Below, one piece after another: positions 56,465 through 64,000 of a stretch of DNA of 64,000 nt. The notes beneath the pieces were generated by a model. That model ran no database searches. It saw only the letters and a program-made list of their open reading frames with translations, and was not told the DNA's origin. The position numbers and the translations under genes are program-made. Position 1 is the first letter of the stretch; each line of letters starts with the position of its first letter. The stretch spans positions 806,001-870,000 of the forward strand of contig CAVUSV010000003.1 in NCBI GenBank assembly GCA_963744225.1. Direction: 5' to 3'. This stretch comes from Bog-473 sp963744225 (GTDB lineage: Bacteria > Actinomycetota > Acidimicrobiia > Acidimicrobiales > RAAP-2).

Positions 56465-57634
56465 GTGGACTTCGACCTCTCGACCGATCAGCAGGCGTTA
56501 CGCGAGGCCGCGGCCACGCTGCTCGATCGGATGGCCGGACACGACGCCCTGCGGGCGCGGGTCGGGACGGGTGCGGTCGTCGGAACGCTGCCCGGGGCCG
56601 GCGACGTGCGGCCGGCCGACGCCGCGGGCGGGGGAGCAGCGCCGGACGCGCGGGGTTACGACAGCACCGTGTGGTCGGCCATGGCGGACCAGGGCTGGCT
56701 TGCCATCGAGGTTCCTGACGACGAGGGCGGCCTCGGACTGGGCATGGTGGAGGTGGCCGTGCTCTGTGAGGAGATCGGGCGACGTCTGGTCGCCGCGCCG
56801 TTCCTCCCGAGCGTCCTGGCCCTGGGCGCGTTCAGTAGCGCCGAGGCGCGGGCCGACGCGGGGACGAAGGGCTGGCGTGAGGCACTCGGCCAAGGCGCCG
56901 CGGTTGGCTGCGTTGCCTTTGCCCCCGCCGTCACCGCAGCCTCCACCGGTTCCGACGAGCACGTTCGCCTGAGCGGTGCGACGCCGCCCACCGCCTTCGC
57001 CCCCTCGGCGGACGTGGCCGTGGTGATCGCGGGCGGCAAGGTCTACGCGGTCGATCTGCGCAGTGAGGGCCGGCCCGAGCCCGTGCCCGCCATGGACCGC
57101 ACCCGCGAGCTCGGCATCCTGGTCCTCGACCGGACGCCCGCGCTGTTCCTCGGTGGCACCGCGGCGGCCGACCTCCTGATGGACCGGGCCGCCACCCTCG
57201 CCAGCGCGGAGATGCTCGGAGCAGCCGATCACGCGCTGGCCATGGCGGTCGCCTACGCGAAGGACCGCGTGCAGTTCGGAAAGCCCATTGGGTCCTTCCA
57301 GGCGGTCAAGCACATGCTCGCTGATGCGTTGGTCGACGTCGAAGGGATGCGTTCAACGGCCTACTACGCCGCGTGGTGCGCAGCCGTCGCTGACGAGGAC
57401 CGCTCGTTGGCGGCCAGCATGGCGAAGGCCTGGTGTTCTGACGCCTCGCGCCGCGTCATGGCCTCCGCGCTCCAGGTGCACGGCGGCATCGGCTTCACCT
57501 GGGAGCACGACATGCATCTTTACGTGAAGCGGTCACAGCTCGATCAGGTCAGCTATGGCGACGCCGCGTTTCACCGGGACCGCATCGCGGGGATCTTGCG
57601 AGCGCGGCTCGATGCTGGCCGGCCGCTCTCCTGA
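56465..57634 (+). CDS. Acyl-CoA dehydrogenase (FadE, HGGIGFTW-type subunit)
   Basis: About 389 residues. N-terminal FDLSTDQQALREAAATLLDR, then FGKPIGSFQAVKHMLADALVD near residue 275 and VHGGIGFTWEHDMHLYVKR near residue 338. It lacks the FSEP motif, as expected of a partner subunit to the divergent FadE. GTG start, leaderless behind TAGACT. Confidence 0.92.
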   Translation: MDFDLSTDQQALREAAATLLDRMAGHDALRARVGTGAVVGTLPGAGDVRPADAAGGGAAPDARGYDSTVWSAMADQGWLAIEVPDDEGGLGLGMVEVAVLCEEIGRRLVAAPFLPSVLALGAFSSAEARADAGTKGWREALGQGAAVGCVAFAPAVTAASTGSDEHVRLSGATPPTAFAPSADVAVVIAGGKVYAVDLRSEGRPEPVPAMDRTRELGILVLDRTPALFLGGTAAADLLMDRAATLASAEMLGAADHALAMAVAYAKDRVQFGKPIGSFQAVKHMLADALVDVEGMRSTAYYAAWCAAVADEDRSLAASMAKAWCSDASRRVMASALQVHGGIGFTWEHDMHLYVKRSQLDQVSYGDAAFHRDRIAGILRARLDAGRPLS

Positions 57635-57646
57635 GCGTCGCGGGCG

Positions 57647-58279
57647 TTACGAGCCGAGTTTGTTGACGCGCGTGCCGTTGATCGAAAGGAGCACCAACGT
57701 CTCGCCCGCCGTCCCGTGTTGTGCGGAGCCGCCGCCACGCAGAGTCTGCGGTGGTATGACCGCGGTCAGGCGGAGGCCGACGACGTAACCAGAGCGAACG
57801 GCCGCCCGCTCGAAGACTTGGCCGTGCACCGTTGCCGGATGCGGTGCACATGACGTTGCCGTCACATTCGGCACGCGGGCGCTGAAGTCGGCCAGACTCT
57901 CGTTTCGGGTGTAGGTCTTGCCGCTCTGGGTCCATGGCGTCGAACCGCCGACGATGGCGGTGTACTCGCTCAGGGCGCACGTGCTGGCCGCTTGGTCGAG
58001 CACGGCCAGGAGCCGGAGCCGCGATCCGACCTGGTAGACCGCCATGCGGTTCGGCGGTGTGTAGTTGATCAGGCGCACCTGGCTGGCCCCGCCGGTCCCC
58101 GTTCCGACGACGAGGTCCATGGCGAAGGAGCTCGATCCGGCAAACGTCTTACCCGTCGCGTTCTGCACCGTAAGGGTCGCGCCCGTCGGCGCAGACGAAG
58201 CACCGATGAGGGCGAAGACGAGGGTCAACAGCGCGAGGACGCCGAGCAGGGCGAGCGGGATCAGATTGCGGCGAGGCAC
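57647..58279 (-). CDS. Exported or membrane-anchored protein of unknown function
   Basis: A 210-residue protein. One N-terminal anchor (LIPLALLGVLALLTLVFALIGA) precedes an extracytoplasmic beta-rich domain with one Cys in STCALSEY and one in TSCAPHP. No family was recognised. GTG start. Convergent with the FadE gene, 12 bases apart. Confidence 0.65.
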   Translation of the reverse strand: MPRRNLIPLALLGVLALLTLVFALIGASSAPTGATLTVQNATGKTFAGSSSFAMDLVVGTGTGGASQVRLINYTPPNRMAVYQVGSRLRLLAVLDQAASTCALSEYTAIVGGSTPWTQSGKTYTRNESLADFSARVPNVTATSCAPHPATVHGQVFERAAVRSGYVVGLRLTAVIPPQTLRGGGSAQHGTAGETLVLLSINGTRVNKLGS

Positions 58280-58285
58280 GCGCCA

Positions 58286-58291
58286 AAGCTA
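58286..58291 (-). promoter_or_regulatory. Leaderless -10 box
   Basis: TAGCTT on the minus strand, six bases, GTG at 58279. Confidence 0.5.
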
Positions 58292-58364
58292 GTGCGGTGG
58301 CTTCACCGCCCGAGGGCATCCGGCACGGAGATATCTGTCACAGCGATGGATCCCATCGCGCGCG

Positions 58365-59880
58365 TCAGTTCGTGGCAGCGCGGCGGCGCAAGGCCGCCCG
58401 GTCGGCCTTGCCCGAGCCCAGCAGCGGCAGGTGCTCGAGCCGTTCGACCCGTTCGGGTGTCTTGAAGATCGCCATGCCCCGGCCGGCGAACCAGCGGCGG
58501 CACTCTTCGAGATCGAACGGCTCCGCGGCCTCGACGAAGGCGGCGACGCGCTCGCCCATGAGCGGGTCCGGATACCCGACGGCCACCGCGTGGCGGATGG
58601 CGGGATGTGCCTCGAGCGCCGCCTCGACCTCCGATGCCGAGATGTTCTCGCCGCCGCGGATGATGACGTCCTTGAGCCGGCCGACGATGCGCAGCCAGCC
58701 CTCGCCGTCGACGGTCGCCAGGTCTCCCGTGCGGAACCACCCGTCCGGTGCTATTACCGCGCCCGTTTGGTCCCGGTCGGCGTAGCCGGCGAACATCTCG
58801 GGCCCACGAACCCAGAGCTCACCGGCCGCGCCGCTCGGAAGGCGCGCGCCCGTCTCGGGCTCGGACACCCGGAGTTCGACCGCGCCCACGGCGCGTCCGT
58901 CGGTGTCGCGGCGCCATCTCGAAGGGGTCATCGTCGGTGCTGGTGGTGATGGTCGGTGCCTCGGTGGAGCCGTACGTCCTCTTCACCCGGCAGGCGAAGG
59001 TACGCGCGGTGTCCTCGACGAATGCCGGCGTGACGGAGGCCCCACCGCTGGAGATGAGCCGCACCGACGACACGTCGACGGCCCGACCTTCGGCGAGCTC
59101 TCGCGCCATTGCGATGAAGAAGGTCGGCGGACCGGCGAGGAACGAGACCCTTTCGCCTGCCACGAGGGCGAGCGCCTGCTCGGGATCGAAGCGGCGAACG
59201 GGGACGCACCGCATGCCCGACGCGCCCGGTACCAACACGCCGTTGAGGAGGCCCGAGATGTGCGCCATGGGCGCCGGCATCAGGACCGCGTCGGACGATC
59301 CGAGGCCGTGAACGTGTGCCATCAGCATCGCCTTCCAGCTCAGGCCGCGTTGCGTGTGCAACACCGCCTTGGGCACGCCCGTCGAGCCAGAGGTGAACAG
59401 GACGAGCGCGACATCGGAGGGCCGACTGGGGCACGTACCGGCGCCGACCGGTGCACCCCCGACGGCATCGATGAGCGCGTCGGGGTCGGAGATCGCGTCG
59501 GGCGGCAGCTCGAGGACCAGCGCCGGGTCGACCTGGCCGAGGGCCGCGGCCACGTCTGCCGCTCCGAAGGAGTGCAGGACCGGCGCAGCTACCGCCCCGA
59601 TCCGCCAGCAGGCCCGTGGCAAGACGACGGCAGCCAAGCTGTTTGGAATCTGCCAGGCCACGGCGTCACCCTTCGTGACGCCGCGTTCGCACAGGCCACC
59701 GGCGACCGCGGCCACCACGGCGTCCACCTGAGCCGGAGAGAGCCTGGTGCCAGCGTCGACGACCTCGCCGCCCTGGGAGGAGATGAGGGCGTCGATCGTC
59801 GGGACGTCCCAGGGGCCGCCCGGTCGCCGATACCTGCGGGCCAGACTCGGCACCCAGGTCGATCGCAGGCGGGCCGTCAC
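58365..59880 (-). CDS. Acyl-CoA synthetase (AMP-forming), frameshifted
   Basis: About 505 residues. First part: LFTSGSTGVPKAV near residue 160 and YGSTEAPT near 308. Second part: WFRTGDLATVDGEGWL, DVIIRGGENIS and the C-terminal GSGKADRAAL with the catalytic Lys. The frame breaks near 58912: one extra C in GGCGCCGCG separates DDDPFEM from RDTDGRAVGAVELRV. GTG at 59880 lies eight bases after a minus-strand TATGGT box. A longer upstream frame runs antisense to FadE and was rejected. Confidence 0.85.
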
Positions 59881-59912
59881 GGCAGGGCACCATACCCCGC
59901 GCCCCGGTAACG

Positions 59913-59926
59913 TGACGCCGATGTCA
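59913..59926. promoter_or_regulatory. TGAC-N6-GTCA operator between the CoA ligase and FadE genes
   Basis: TGAC-gccgat-GTCA, 33 bases from the ligase start and 21 from FadE. Confidence 0.55.
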
Positions 59927-59946
59927 GTGTCGTCGTCAGGACCGGT

Positions 59947-61089
59947 GTGGACCTCTCGTTGAGGCAGGAGGACGAGGCGTTCGCCGCCACGTTCCGCGAG
60001 TGGTTGGCCGGCCATGACCATCGTCCGCCCGCGTTCGTCGACCTGGCCGACGAGGTGGCGTGGGGTCGGGAGTGGCAGGCCACGTTGGCCGCCGACCGTT
60101 GGGTTGGCGTGCACTGGCCGGCGGCCTACGGCGGTCGCAGCGCGACGCCGGTCCAGGTGGCGCTCTACCAGAGCGAGTACGCACGCTCGCAGGCTCCTCA
60201 GCCCGTGAACCGGGTCGGGATCAACCTGGTGGGGCCGACACTCCTGGCGCACGGCACCGAGGACCAGCGCCTGCGTTATCTGCCCCCGATCCTCTCCGCG
60301 GTGGAGATCTGGTGCCAGCTCTTCAGCGAGCCCGACGCGGGGAGCGATCTCGCCTCGTTGTCGACCCGCGCCGTGCCGGTCGAGGGGGGCTACCTGGTGT
60401 CCGGGCGCAAGGTCTGGACGTCGTACGCGCAGTTCGCGACGTGGGGACTGTGCTTGGCCCGCACCGATCCTGATCAACCGCGCCCTCAACAGGGCATCAC
60501 GGCACTGATCGTCGACATGGCCGACCCCGGCGTGGACGTGCGCCCGCTCGTGCAGATGACGGGGGATGCAGAGTTCAACGAGGTCTTTCTCACCGATGTC
60601 TTTGTGCCGCTGGAGCACGTGGTCGGGACAGAGGGCCAGGGCTGGACGGTGGCCGGCTCCACACTGGCGCACGAGCGCGGGACCAACTTTCCCTTCAAGG
60701 AGCAGGTCGTCCACGAGACGTATCTGGCCCGGCTGTACGAGGAGGCCCGGCGGAACGGCGCATTGGACGACCCGTTGGTCGCCGACGCGCTGGCGCAGGC
60801 GTACGTCGACCTTGGCGTGCTGCGCCTCCACAACCTGCGCACGCTGACCCGCTTGGGCCGCGGCGAGGAACCCGGGCCCGAGTCGAGCTGGGTCAAGCTC
60901 ACGTGGACGGAGATGACGCAGGGCATGTCCGAGGCGGCTCTCCTGGTCACCGGGCGCGACCCGACAGCCGCCGAGGCGGGACCGTGGGCACGCCAATGGC
61001 TGTGGAGCAAGGCCGCGGGCATTGCGGGAGGGACGTCGCAGGTGCAGCGAGACATCATCGCCGGCAGGATCCTGGGCCTACCCCGCTGA
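59947..61089 (+). CDS. Acyl-CoA dehydrogenase (FadE)
   Basis: A 380-residue enzyme with WCQLFSEPDAGSDLASL near residue 118, SGRKVWTSYAQFATW and the end IAGGTSQVQRDIIAGRILGLP. All FAD-contact motifs are present. GTG start immediately after the operator. No partner-type FadE is next to it; the CoA ligase is divergent. Confidence 0.92.
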   Translation: MDLSLRQEDEAFAATFREWLAGHDHRPPAFVDLADEVAWGREWQATLAADRWVGVHWPAAYGGRSATPVQVALYQSEYARSQAPQPVNRVGINLVGPTLLAHGTEDQRLRYLPPILSAVEIWCQLFSEPDAGSDLASLSTRAVPVEGGYLVSGRKVWTSYAQFATWGLCLARTDPDQPRPQQGITALIVDMADPGVDVRPLVQMTGDAEFNEVFLTDVFVPLEHVVGTEGQGWTVAGSTLAHERGTNFPFKEQVVHETYLARLYEEARRNGALDDPLVADALAQAYVDLGVLRLHNLRTLTRLGRGEEPGPESSWVKLTWTEMTQGMSEAALLVTGRDPTAAEAGPWARQWLWSKAAGIAGGTSQVQRDIIAGRILGLPR

Positions 61090-61185
61090 CCGCTGAGAAG
61101 TGGCACCGGACCGGCGGCGGCGCCGGACAAAGAACACGGTCACCAGGGTGCCGACGGTGAGACCGACGAGCAGTGTGCCGATCAC
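61078..61185 (-). CDS. Putative 35-residue single-helix membrane protein
   Basis: GTG at 61185 overlaps the transporter's TGA (GTGA). The product is one hydrophobic helix (VIGTLLVGLTVGTLVTVFFV) followed by RRRRR and a polar tail. It is either a coupled small membrane protein or, if there is an unseen indel, the last helix of the transporter. The tail end overlaps FadE antisense. Confidence 0.35.
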   Translation of the reverse strand: MIGTLLVGLTVGTLVTVFFVRRRRRSGATSQRSAG

Positions 61186-62057
61186 GACGCCGGCGACGGG
61201 TCGGGTGCGCGCGGCGCGGCCTCCCGTGGCGCTTCGGAGCCCGCGAGGAAGGCGATCCCGACGATCGCGACGAGCAGGCCCACTGCGGTGAAGGTCGTGT
61301 GGGAGGTCCCTGTCTTGGACAAGGTCTCGCCGTACACGGTGATGCCGAGGATGACGCTCGAGAAGAGGGTCACCGAGTTGCTCGATGCCATGGCCGGAGC
61401 CAGGACGCCGGTCTTGAGGGCTGACTGCTGCAACGCGAACCCGCTGACGGCGGACAGGACGAGTACGTACACCGACCAGGTGCTCAGCAGCGCGAGCACG
61501 CCGCCGCCGAGCTCGGTGACGAACGTCTTCGTCACCGCCGCCTGCAATCCGTAGCCGAGGCCCGCCGCGGCGCCGAAGGTCAGTGCCTTGGCGGCTCCGG
61601 TGAAGCGCCGGCCCACCTCGAACAGTACGAAGACCAGCAAGCCCGTGATCAGGCAGGCGGACCACCAGGCGCTGGCATCGGGGTGGGAGCTGCCGCCTTG
61701 CGGCTGCCCCGCGGAGACGAAGAAAACGATCCCCAGCAACGTCAGCGACGCCCCGGTCACCTCGCGCCATCCGATGTGCTGGTCGGTCAACACCGCGCCG
61801 AGCGGCAGCGCGATCACCAGGCTCAGGGCGGTCAGTGACTGCACTGTGACGAGCGAGGCACGATCGAGCGCCATTGCCTGGACGACCCAGCCGATGGACT
61901 GGAGGATGGCGCCGGCCAACCAGATGGGGCGCCGCAGGATCTGGACCAAGAACCGCGGGTCGTCCGCCGCGGCCGCGGTGGCGAGCGCGCCCTTCTGTTG
62001 GAGGACGGTGCCGAGCGCAAACAGGACGGCCGCGACGATGGCCAGCCACGCACCCAT
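61182..62057 (-). CDS. DMT/EamA-like multi-pass transporter
   Basis: A 291-residue inner-membrane protein with about nine hydrophobic helices, starting GAWLAIVAAVLFALGTVLQQKGAL and with the repeated half structure of drug/metabolite transporters. Substrate unknown. ATG at 62057 lies eight bases after a minus-strand TAACCT box. An odd helix number is compatible with the small downstream reading frame being its missing last helix. Confidence 0.8.
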   Translation of the reverse strand: MGAWLAIVAAVLFALGTVLQQKGALATAAAADDPRFLVQILRRPIWLAGAILQSIGWVVQAMALDRASLVTVQSLTALSLVIALPLGAVLTDQHIGWREVTGASLTLLGIVFFVSAGQPQGGSSHPDASAWWSACLITGLLVFVLFEVGRRFTGAAKALTFGAAAGLGYGLQAAVTKTFVTELGGGVLALLSTWSVYVLVLSAVSGFALQQSALKTGVLAPAMASSNSVTLFSSVILGITVYGETLSKTGTSHTTFTAVGLLVAIVGIAFLAGSEAPREAAPRAPDPSPAS

Positions 62058-62065
62058 GCCTGAAC

Positions 62066-62110
62066 AGGTTACCGAGGTCGCACTGGAGTGTGATGGGGGC
62101 GGCGTAACCT
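62066..62110. promoter_or_regulatory. Back-to-back leaderless promoters
   Basis: CAGGTTAC and GTAACCTG form an inverted pair. The two TAACCT boxes face outward: 62071-62066 toward the transporter and 62105-62110 toward the DUF1023 gene (ATG five bases later). Confidence 0.5.
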
Positions 62111-62115
62111 GACCC

Positions 62116-63207
62116 ATGCGCGGAAAGGAGCTGTTGACGAGCCGGGCCGCCAGCAACCTCGCCGCAGTGAAGATGGATCTCGCGAACGCAACCGTCGAGG
62201 GCGATGTCGACCGTGTCACGCTGCTGCAGACGCTTCTTGATTGTGGCGGGCAGCTCCTCGCGTACAGGCCTCAGCTGCAGCATTATGCCGTTCTCTTCGG
62301 CGACATCGACGACGCCCAACATGTGGCAGTCGTGGTCCCCGGCGTCGGCGACGGCACGAACCTTTGTGCCGACTGGATTCCCGGGGCACGCAACCTCTAC
62401 GTGGCGGCGGCCTCAACCGCCGTCGTCGTGTGGAAGGGCTACGACAACCCGGTCGACGTCCTGGCGGCCGCCGCGGGGTCCATCGAGTGTACCGAGGACC
62501 TGACGACGGCCGCGGCCGACCTGACCGCATTCGTGGCGTCACTCTCGCTCGACCATGGGCAGTCACTGACGGTGGTCGCGGACAGCTTTGGCTCCATCGT
62601 GACAGGCGCCGCGCTGGCCGACTACGGCCTGCGTGTCACCGATGTCGTCGTCGCCGGGAGCCCGGGCATGACCGTGGACGAGCTCCGGCAGCTCCACGTC
62701 GAGCGGTCACACTTCTTCTCCGAGCAAGCCCCGGGCGACGCCATCGCCGAGCTCGGCGTCTTTGGGGCCTCCCCGAGTGCACCGAGTTTCGGGGGTACCC
62801 GGATGAGCACCAACGCCCCGGGCCACCCGGTGGTCCAGTCCCACTCCCGCTACTTCGAACCGGGGTCCCTGGCGCTGGAGAACATGGTGGCCGTCGTGAC
62901 CGGCCGGTACGACGACATCGTCAGGCACCGCCCGGCGTTTGCCGAGACCGTGGGCGGCCTCGTGGCCTGGTCGCTCCGCATGCCCGTGGTGCCGGTACGG
63001 ATGGCCGGACGACACTATCGAGGCCCTGGTTTCCGGTTGCTCGTGAACGTGTGCCGCCTCGTCGACCTCGGGGCGAGTGAGACCGGGAACGCCGTCTGCC
63101 AGGTGCTCGACGAGGGCGAGCGAGCCGTGCTGTGGGTGGCCCGCGGGTTCGGCGTCCTGCCGGCGCACGCGGGTCCAGACGCGGAGGTGGAGCCGGAAAC
63201 CGCCTGA
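62116..63207 (+). CDS. DUF1023 alpha/beta-hydrolase
   Basis: A 363-residue protein with the actinobacterial DUF1023 hydrolase core: VVVPGVGDGTNL, WKGYDNPVDVLAAAA near residue 112, the nucleophile elbow ADSFGSIV near residue 155 and VAGSPGM after it. VQSHSRYF supplies the probable catalytic His. The N-terminal 70 residues are non-conserved. Substrate unknown. ATG is leaderless behind TAACCT. Confidence 0.85.
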   Translation: MRGKELLTSRAASNLAAVKMDLANATVEGDVDRVTLLQTLLDCGGQLLAYRPQLQHYAVLFGDIDDAQHVAVVVPGVGDGTNLCADWIPGARNLYVAAASTAVVVWKGYDNPVDVLAAAAGSIECTEDLTTAAADLTAFVASLSLDHGQSLTVVADSFGSIVTGAALADYGLRVTDVVVAGSPGMTVDELRQLHVERSHFFSEQAPGDAIAELGVFGASPSAPSFGGTRMSTNAPGHPVVQSHSRYFEPGSLALENMVAVVTGRYDDIVRHRPAFAETVGGLVAWSLRMPVVPVRMAGRHYRGPGFRLLVNVCRLVDLGASETGNAVCQVLDEGERAVLWVARGFGVLPAHAGPDAEVEPETA

Positions 63208-63275
63208 AGCCCCGCAGCGTTCACGCCGTGGCGGCCCGAGCCGATCCCCGCCGTGCGTCGGCCGTCACTCCGAGC

Positions 63276-64000
63276 TCAGCCGGCCCCGCCGATGCTGATG
63301 TCGTAGTTGCCGTGCTCGTCGAGCACCGCCACATCGGAGGGTGCCAGCACGAGCACCGTGAAGGGCTCCTCGATGAGCGCGGGCCCCTCGACCATCGCCC
63401 CGGCACCGAGGGACGCGCCGTCATAAGTCGGGACGTCGATGAAACCGTCACCGAGGTGAACGGGGCGCGAGCCCGTCCGGGCGTCTGCCACACGCGTCAC
63501 CTCGCCCATGCGCGCCAGGACAGGTGGCTTCGGTGTGGCGCCCCGGTGCACCAACCGGATACCGCGCACAAGAGGCGGCTGGGTCGGAAAGGCGAAACCG
63601 CGGGCTGCCTCGTGCTGGTGGTGGAAGCGGTCGGCGAGGTCGAGCAGGTGCTCCTCCGAGAGCGCTTCGCCCTCGGGGAGCGGGACCGAGATGTCGAAGT
63701 TCTGCCCCTGGTAACACATCTGGGCGAAGAGGTCGGCCTGCACAGCGCCCTGGCCCAGGCGTGCCGGCGCCAGCTCGGCCTCTGCCTCCTGGTGCATCTC
63801 TGCCGCCAGCGTCCGCACCCGCGCCAGGTCGATGTCGGAGAGTTTGACGACGTAGGCCCGCATGAGGTCCACGACGTAGTCGGAGACCAGCAGTCCAAGG
63901 GCGGAGAAGGCGGGGGAGGCCTTGGGCACCAGCACGCGGCCGATGCCGAGCTCGCGGGCCTGGGCCCAGGCGTGCACGGGACCGCCGCCGCCGTAGGCCA
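63276..64000 (-). CDS. Hydantoinase A/5-oxoprolinase family protein (partial, C-terminal part)
   Basis: The last 240 residues of a large ATP-dependent cyclic-amide hydrolase (HyuA family); the gene continues beyond 64000. The stretch AYGGGGPVHAWAQARELG at the edge matches the family AFGGAGPLHA motif, and VLVPKASPAFSALGLLVSDYVVD continues the conserved core. HyuB, the usual partner, is not seen downstream. Confidence 0.9.
   Translation of the reverse strand, partial: AYGGGGPVHAWAQARELGIGRVLVPKASPAFSALGLLVSDYVVDLMRAYVVKLSDIDLARVRTLAAEMHQEAEAELAPARLGQGAVQADLFAQMCYQGQNFDISVPLPEGEALSEEHLLDLADRFHHQHEAARGFAFPTQPPLVRGIRLVHRGATPKPPVLARMGEVTRVADARTGSRPVHLGDGFIDVPTYDGASLGAGAMVEGPALIEEPFTVLVLAPSDVAVLDEHGNYDISIGGAG

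Noticed and set aside
59881..60996. Minus-strand extension upstream of the CoA ligase
   Set aside because: Antisense to FadE at 59947; low-complexity translation, and a leaderless promoter fits the GTG at 59880.

Overview
The window is GC-rich bacterial DNA with short intergenic gaps, many GTG starts and many start codons only 5-9 bases after a TANNNT box (leaderless style). The gene content is that of a lipid- or steroid-catabolising actinobacterium: seven acyl-CoA dehydrogenase loci, three enoyl-CoA hydratases, thiolase-like proteins, four CoA ligases, CaiB-type and two-domain CoA-transferases, short-chain dehydrogenases, a P450 with its ferredoxin, and TetR regulators. Two secreted proteins carry DGGIF-type propeller repeats that I associate with Acidimicrobiia. 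An uncultured member of Acidimicrobiia is the best guess (inference). No rRNA, tRNA, CRISPR array, transposase or phage gene was recognised.

Layout. 1-3001: a large secreted repeat protein, cut by the window edge. 3103-9498: a hydroxyacid dehydrogenase/cupin pair diverging from an ureidoglycolate-lyase-like/thioesterase/SDR operon, then a TetR gene diverging from a two-domain CoA-transferase; matching TGAC-N6-GTCA operators sit in both divergent gaps. 9673-15829: a complete branched-chain-amino-acid-type ABC importer followed by a thiolase. 15810-18063: small membrane and DinB-like genes. 18073-23641: enoyl-CoA hydratase, NDP-forming acyl-CoA synthetase, SDR and thiolase-like protein. 23824-26153: rlmN and two envelope proteins. 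26167-28321: hydratase and amidohydrolase. 28529-30127: ClpP diverging from an XRE regulator coupled to a ClpP-like protein that has lost all three catalytic residues. 30447-38577: more lipid genes, including a divergent FadE pair and a CoA ligase. 38682-42896: cNMP-binding protein, exported protein, PaaK-like ligase, SRPBCC protein, a tandem repeat array and a TetR gene. 43067-51220: P450, thiolase-like, ferredoxin, fused double FadE, FadE and CoA ligase. 51472-53050: CAP-domain protein with propeller repeats. 53093-61089: CaiB, hydratase, three FadE genes and a CoA ligase. 61078-64000: transporter, DUF1023 hydrolase and a hydantoinase A fragment.

How the parts work together. The lipid genes give every step of a beta-oxidation-like scheme: CoA activation, dehydrogenation, hydration, SDR oxidation, and thiolysis or retro-aldol cleavage. 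The palindrome TGAC-N6-GTCA recurs at nine intergenic positions in front of these genes, which suggests one TetR-family regulon. A second, AT-rich 42-bp dyad occurs in at least five near-complete copies plus one core-only copy.

Ten otherwise well-conserved genes each carry one apparent single-base frameshift. That is more easily explained by indel errors in the assembly than by ten independent pseudogenes, so the affected genes are annotated as whole genes with the break noted.
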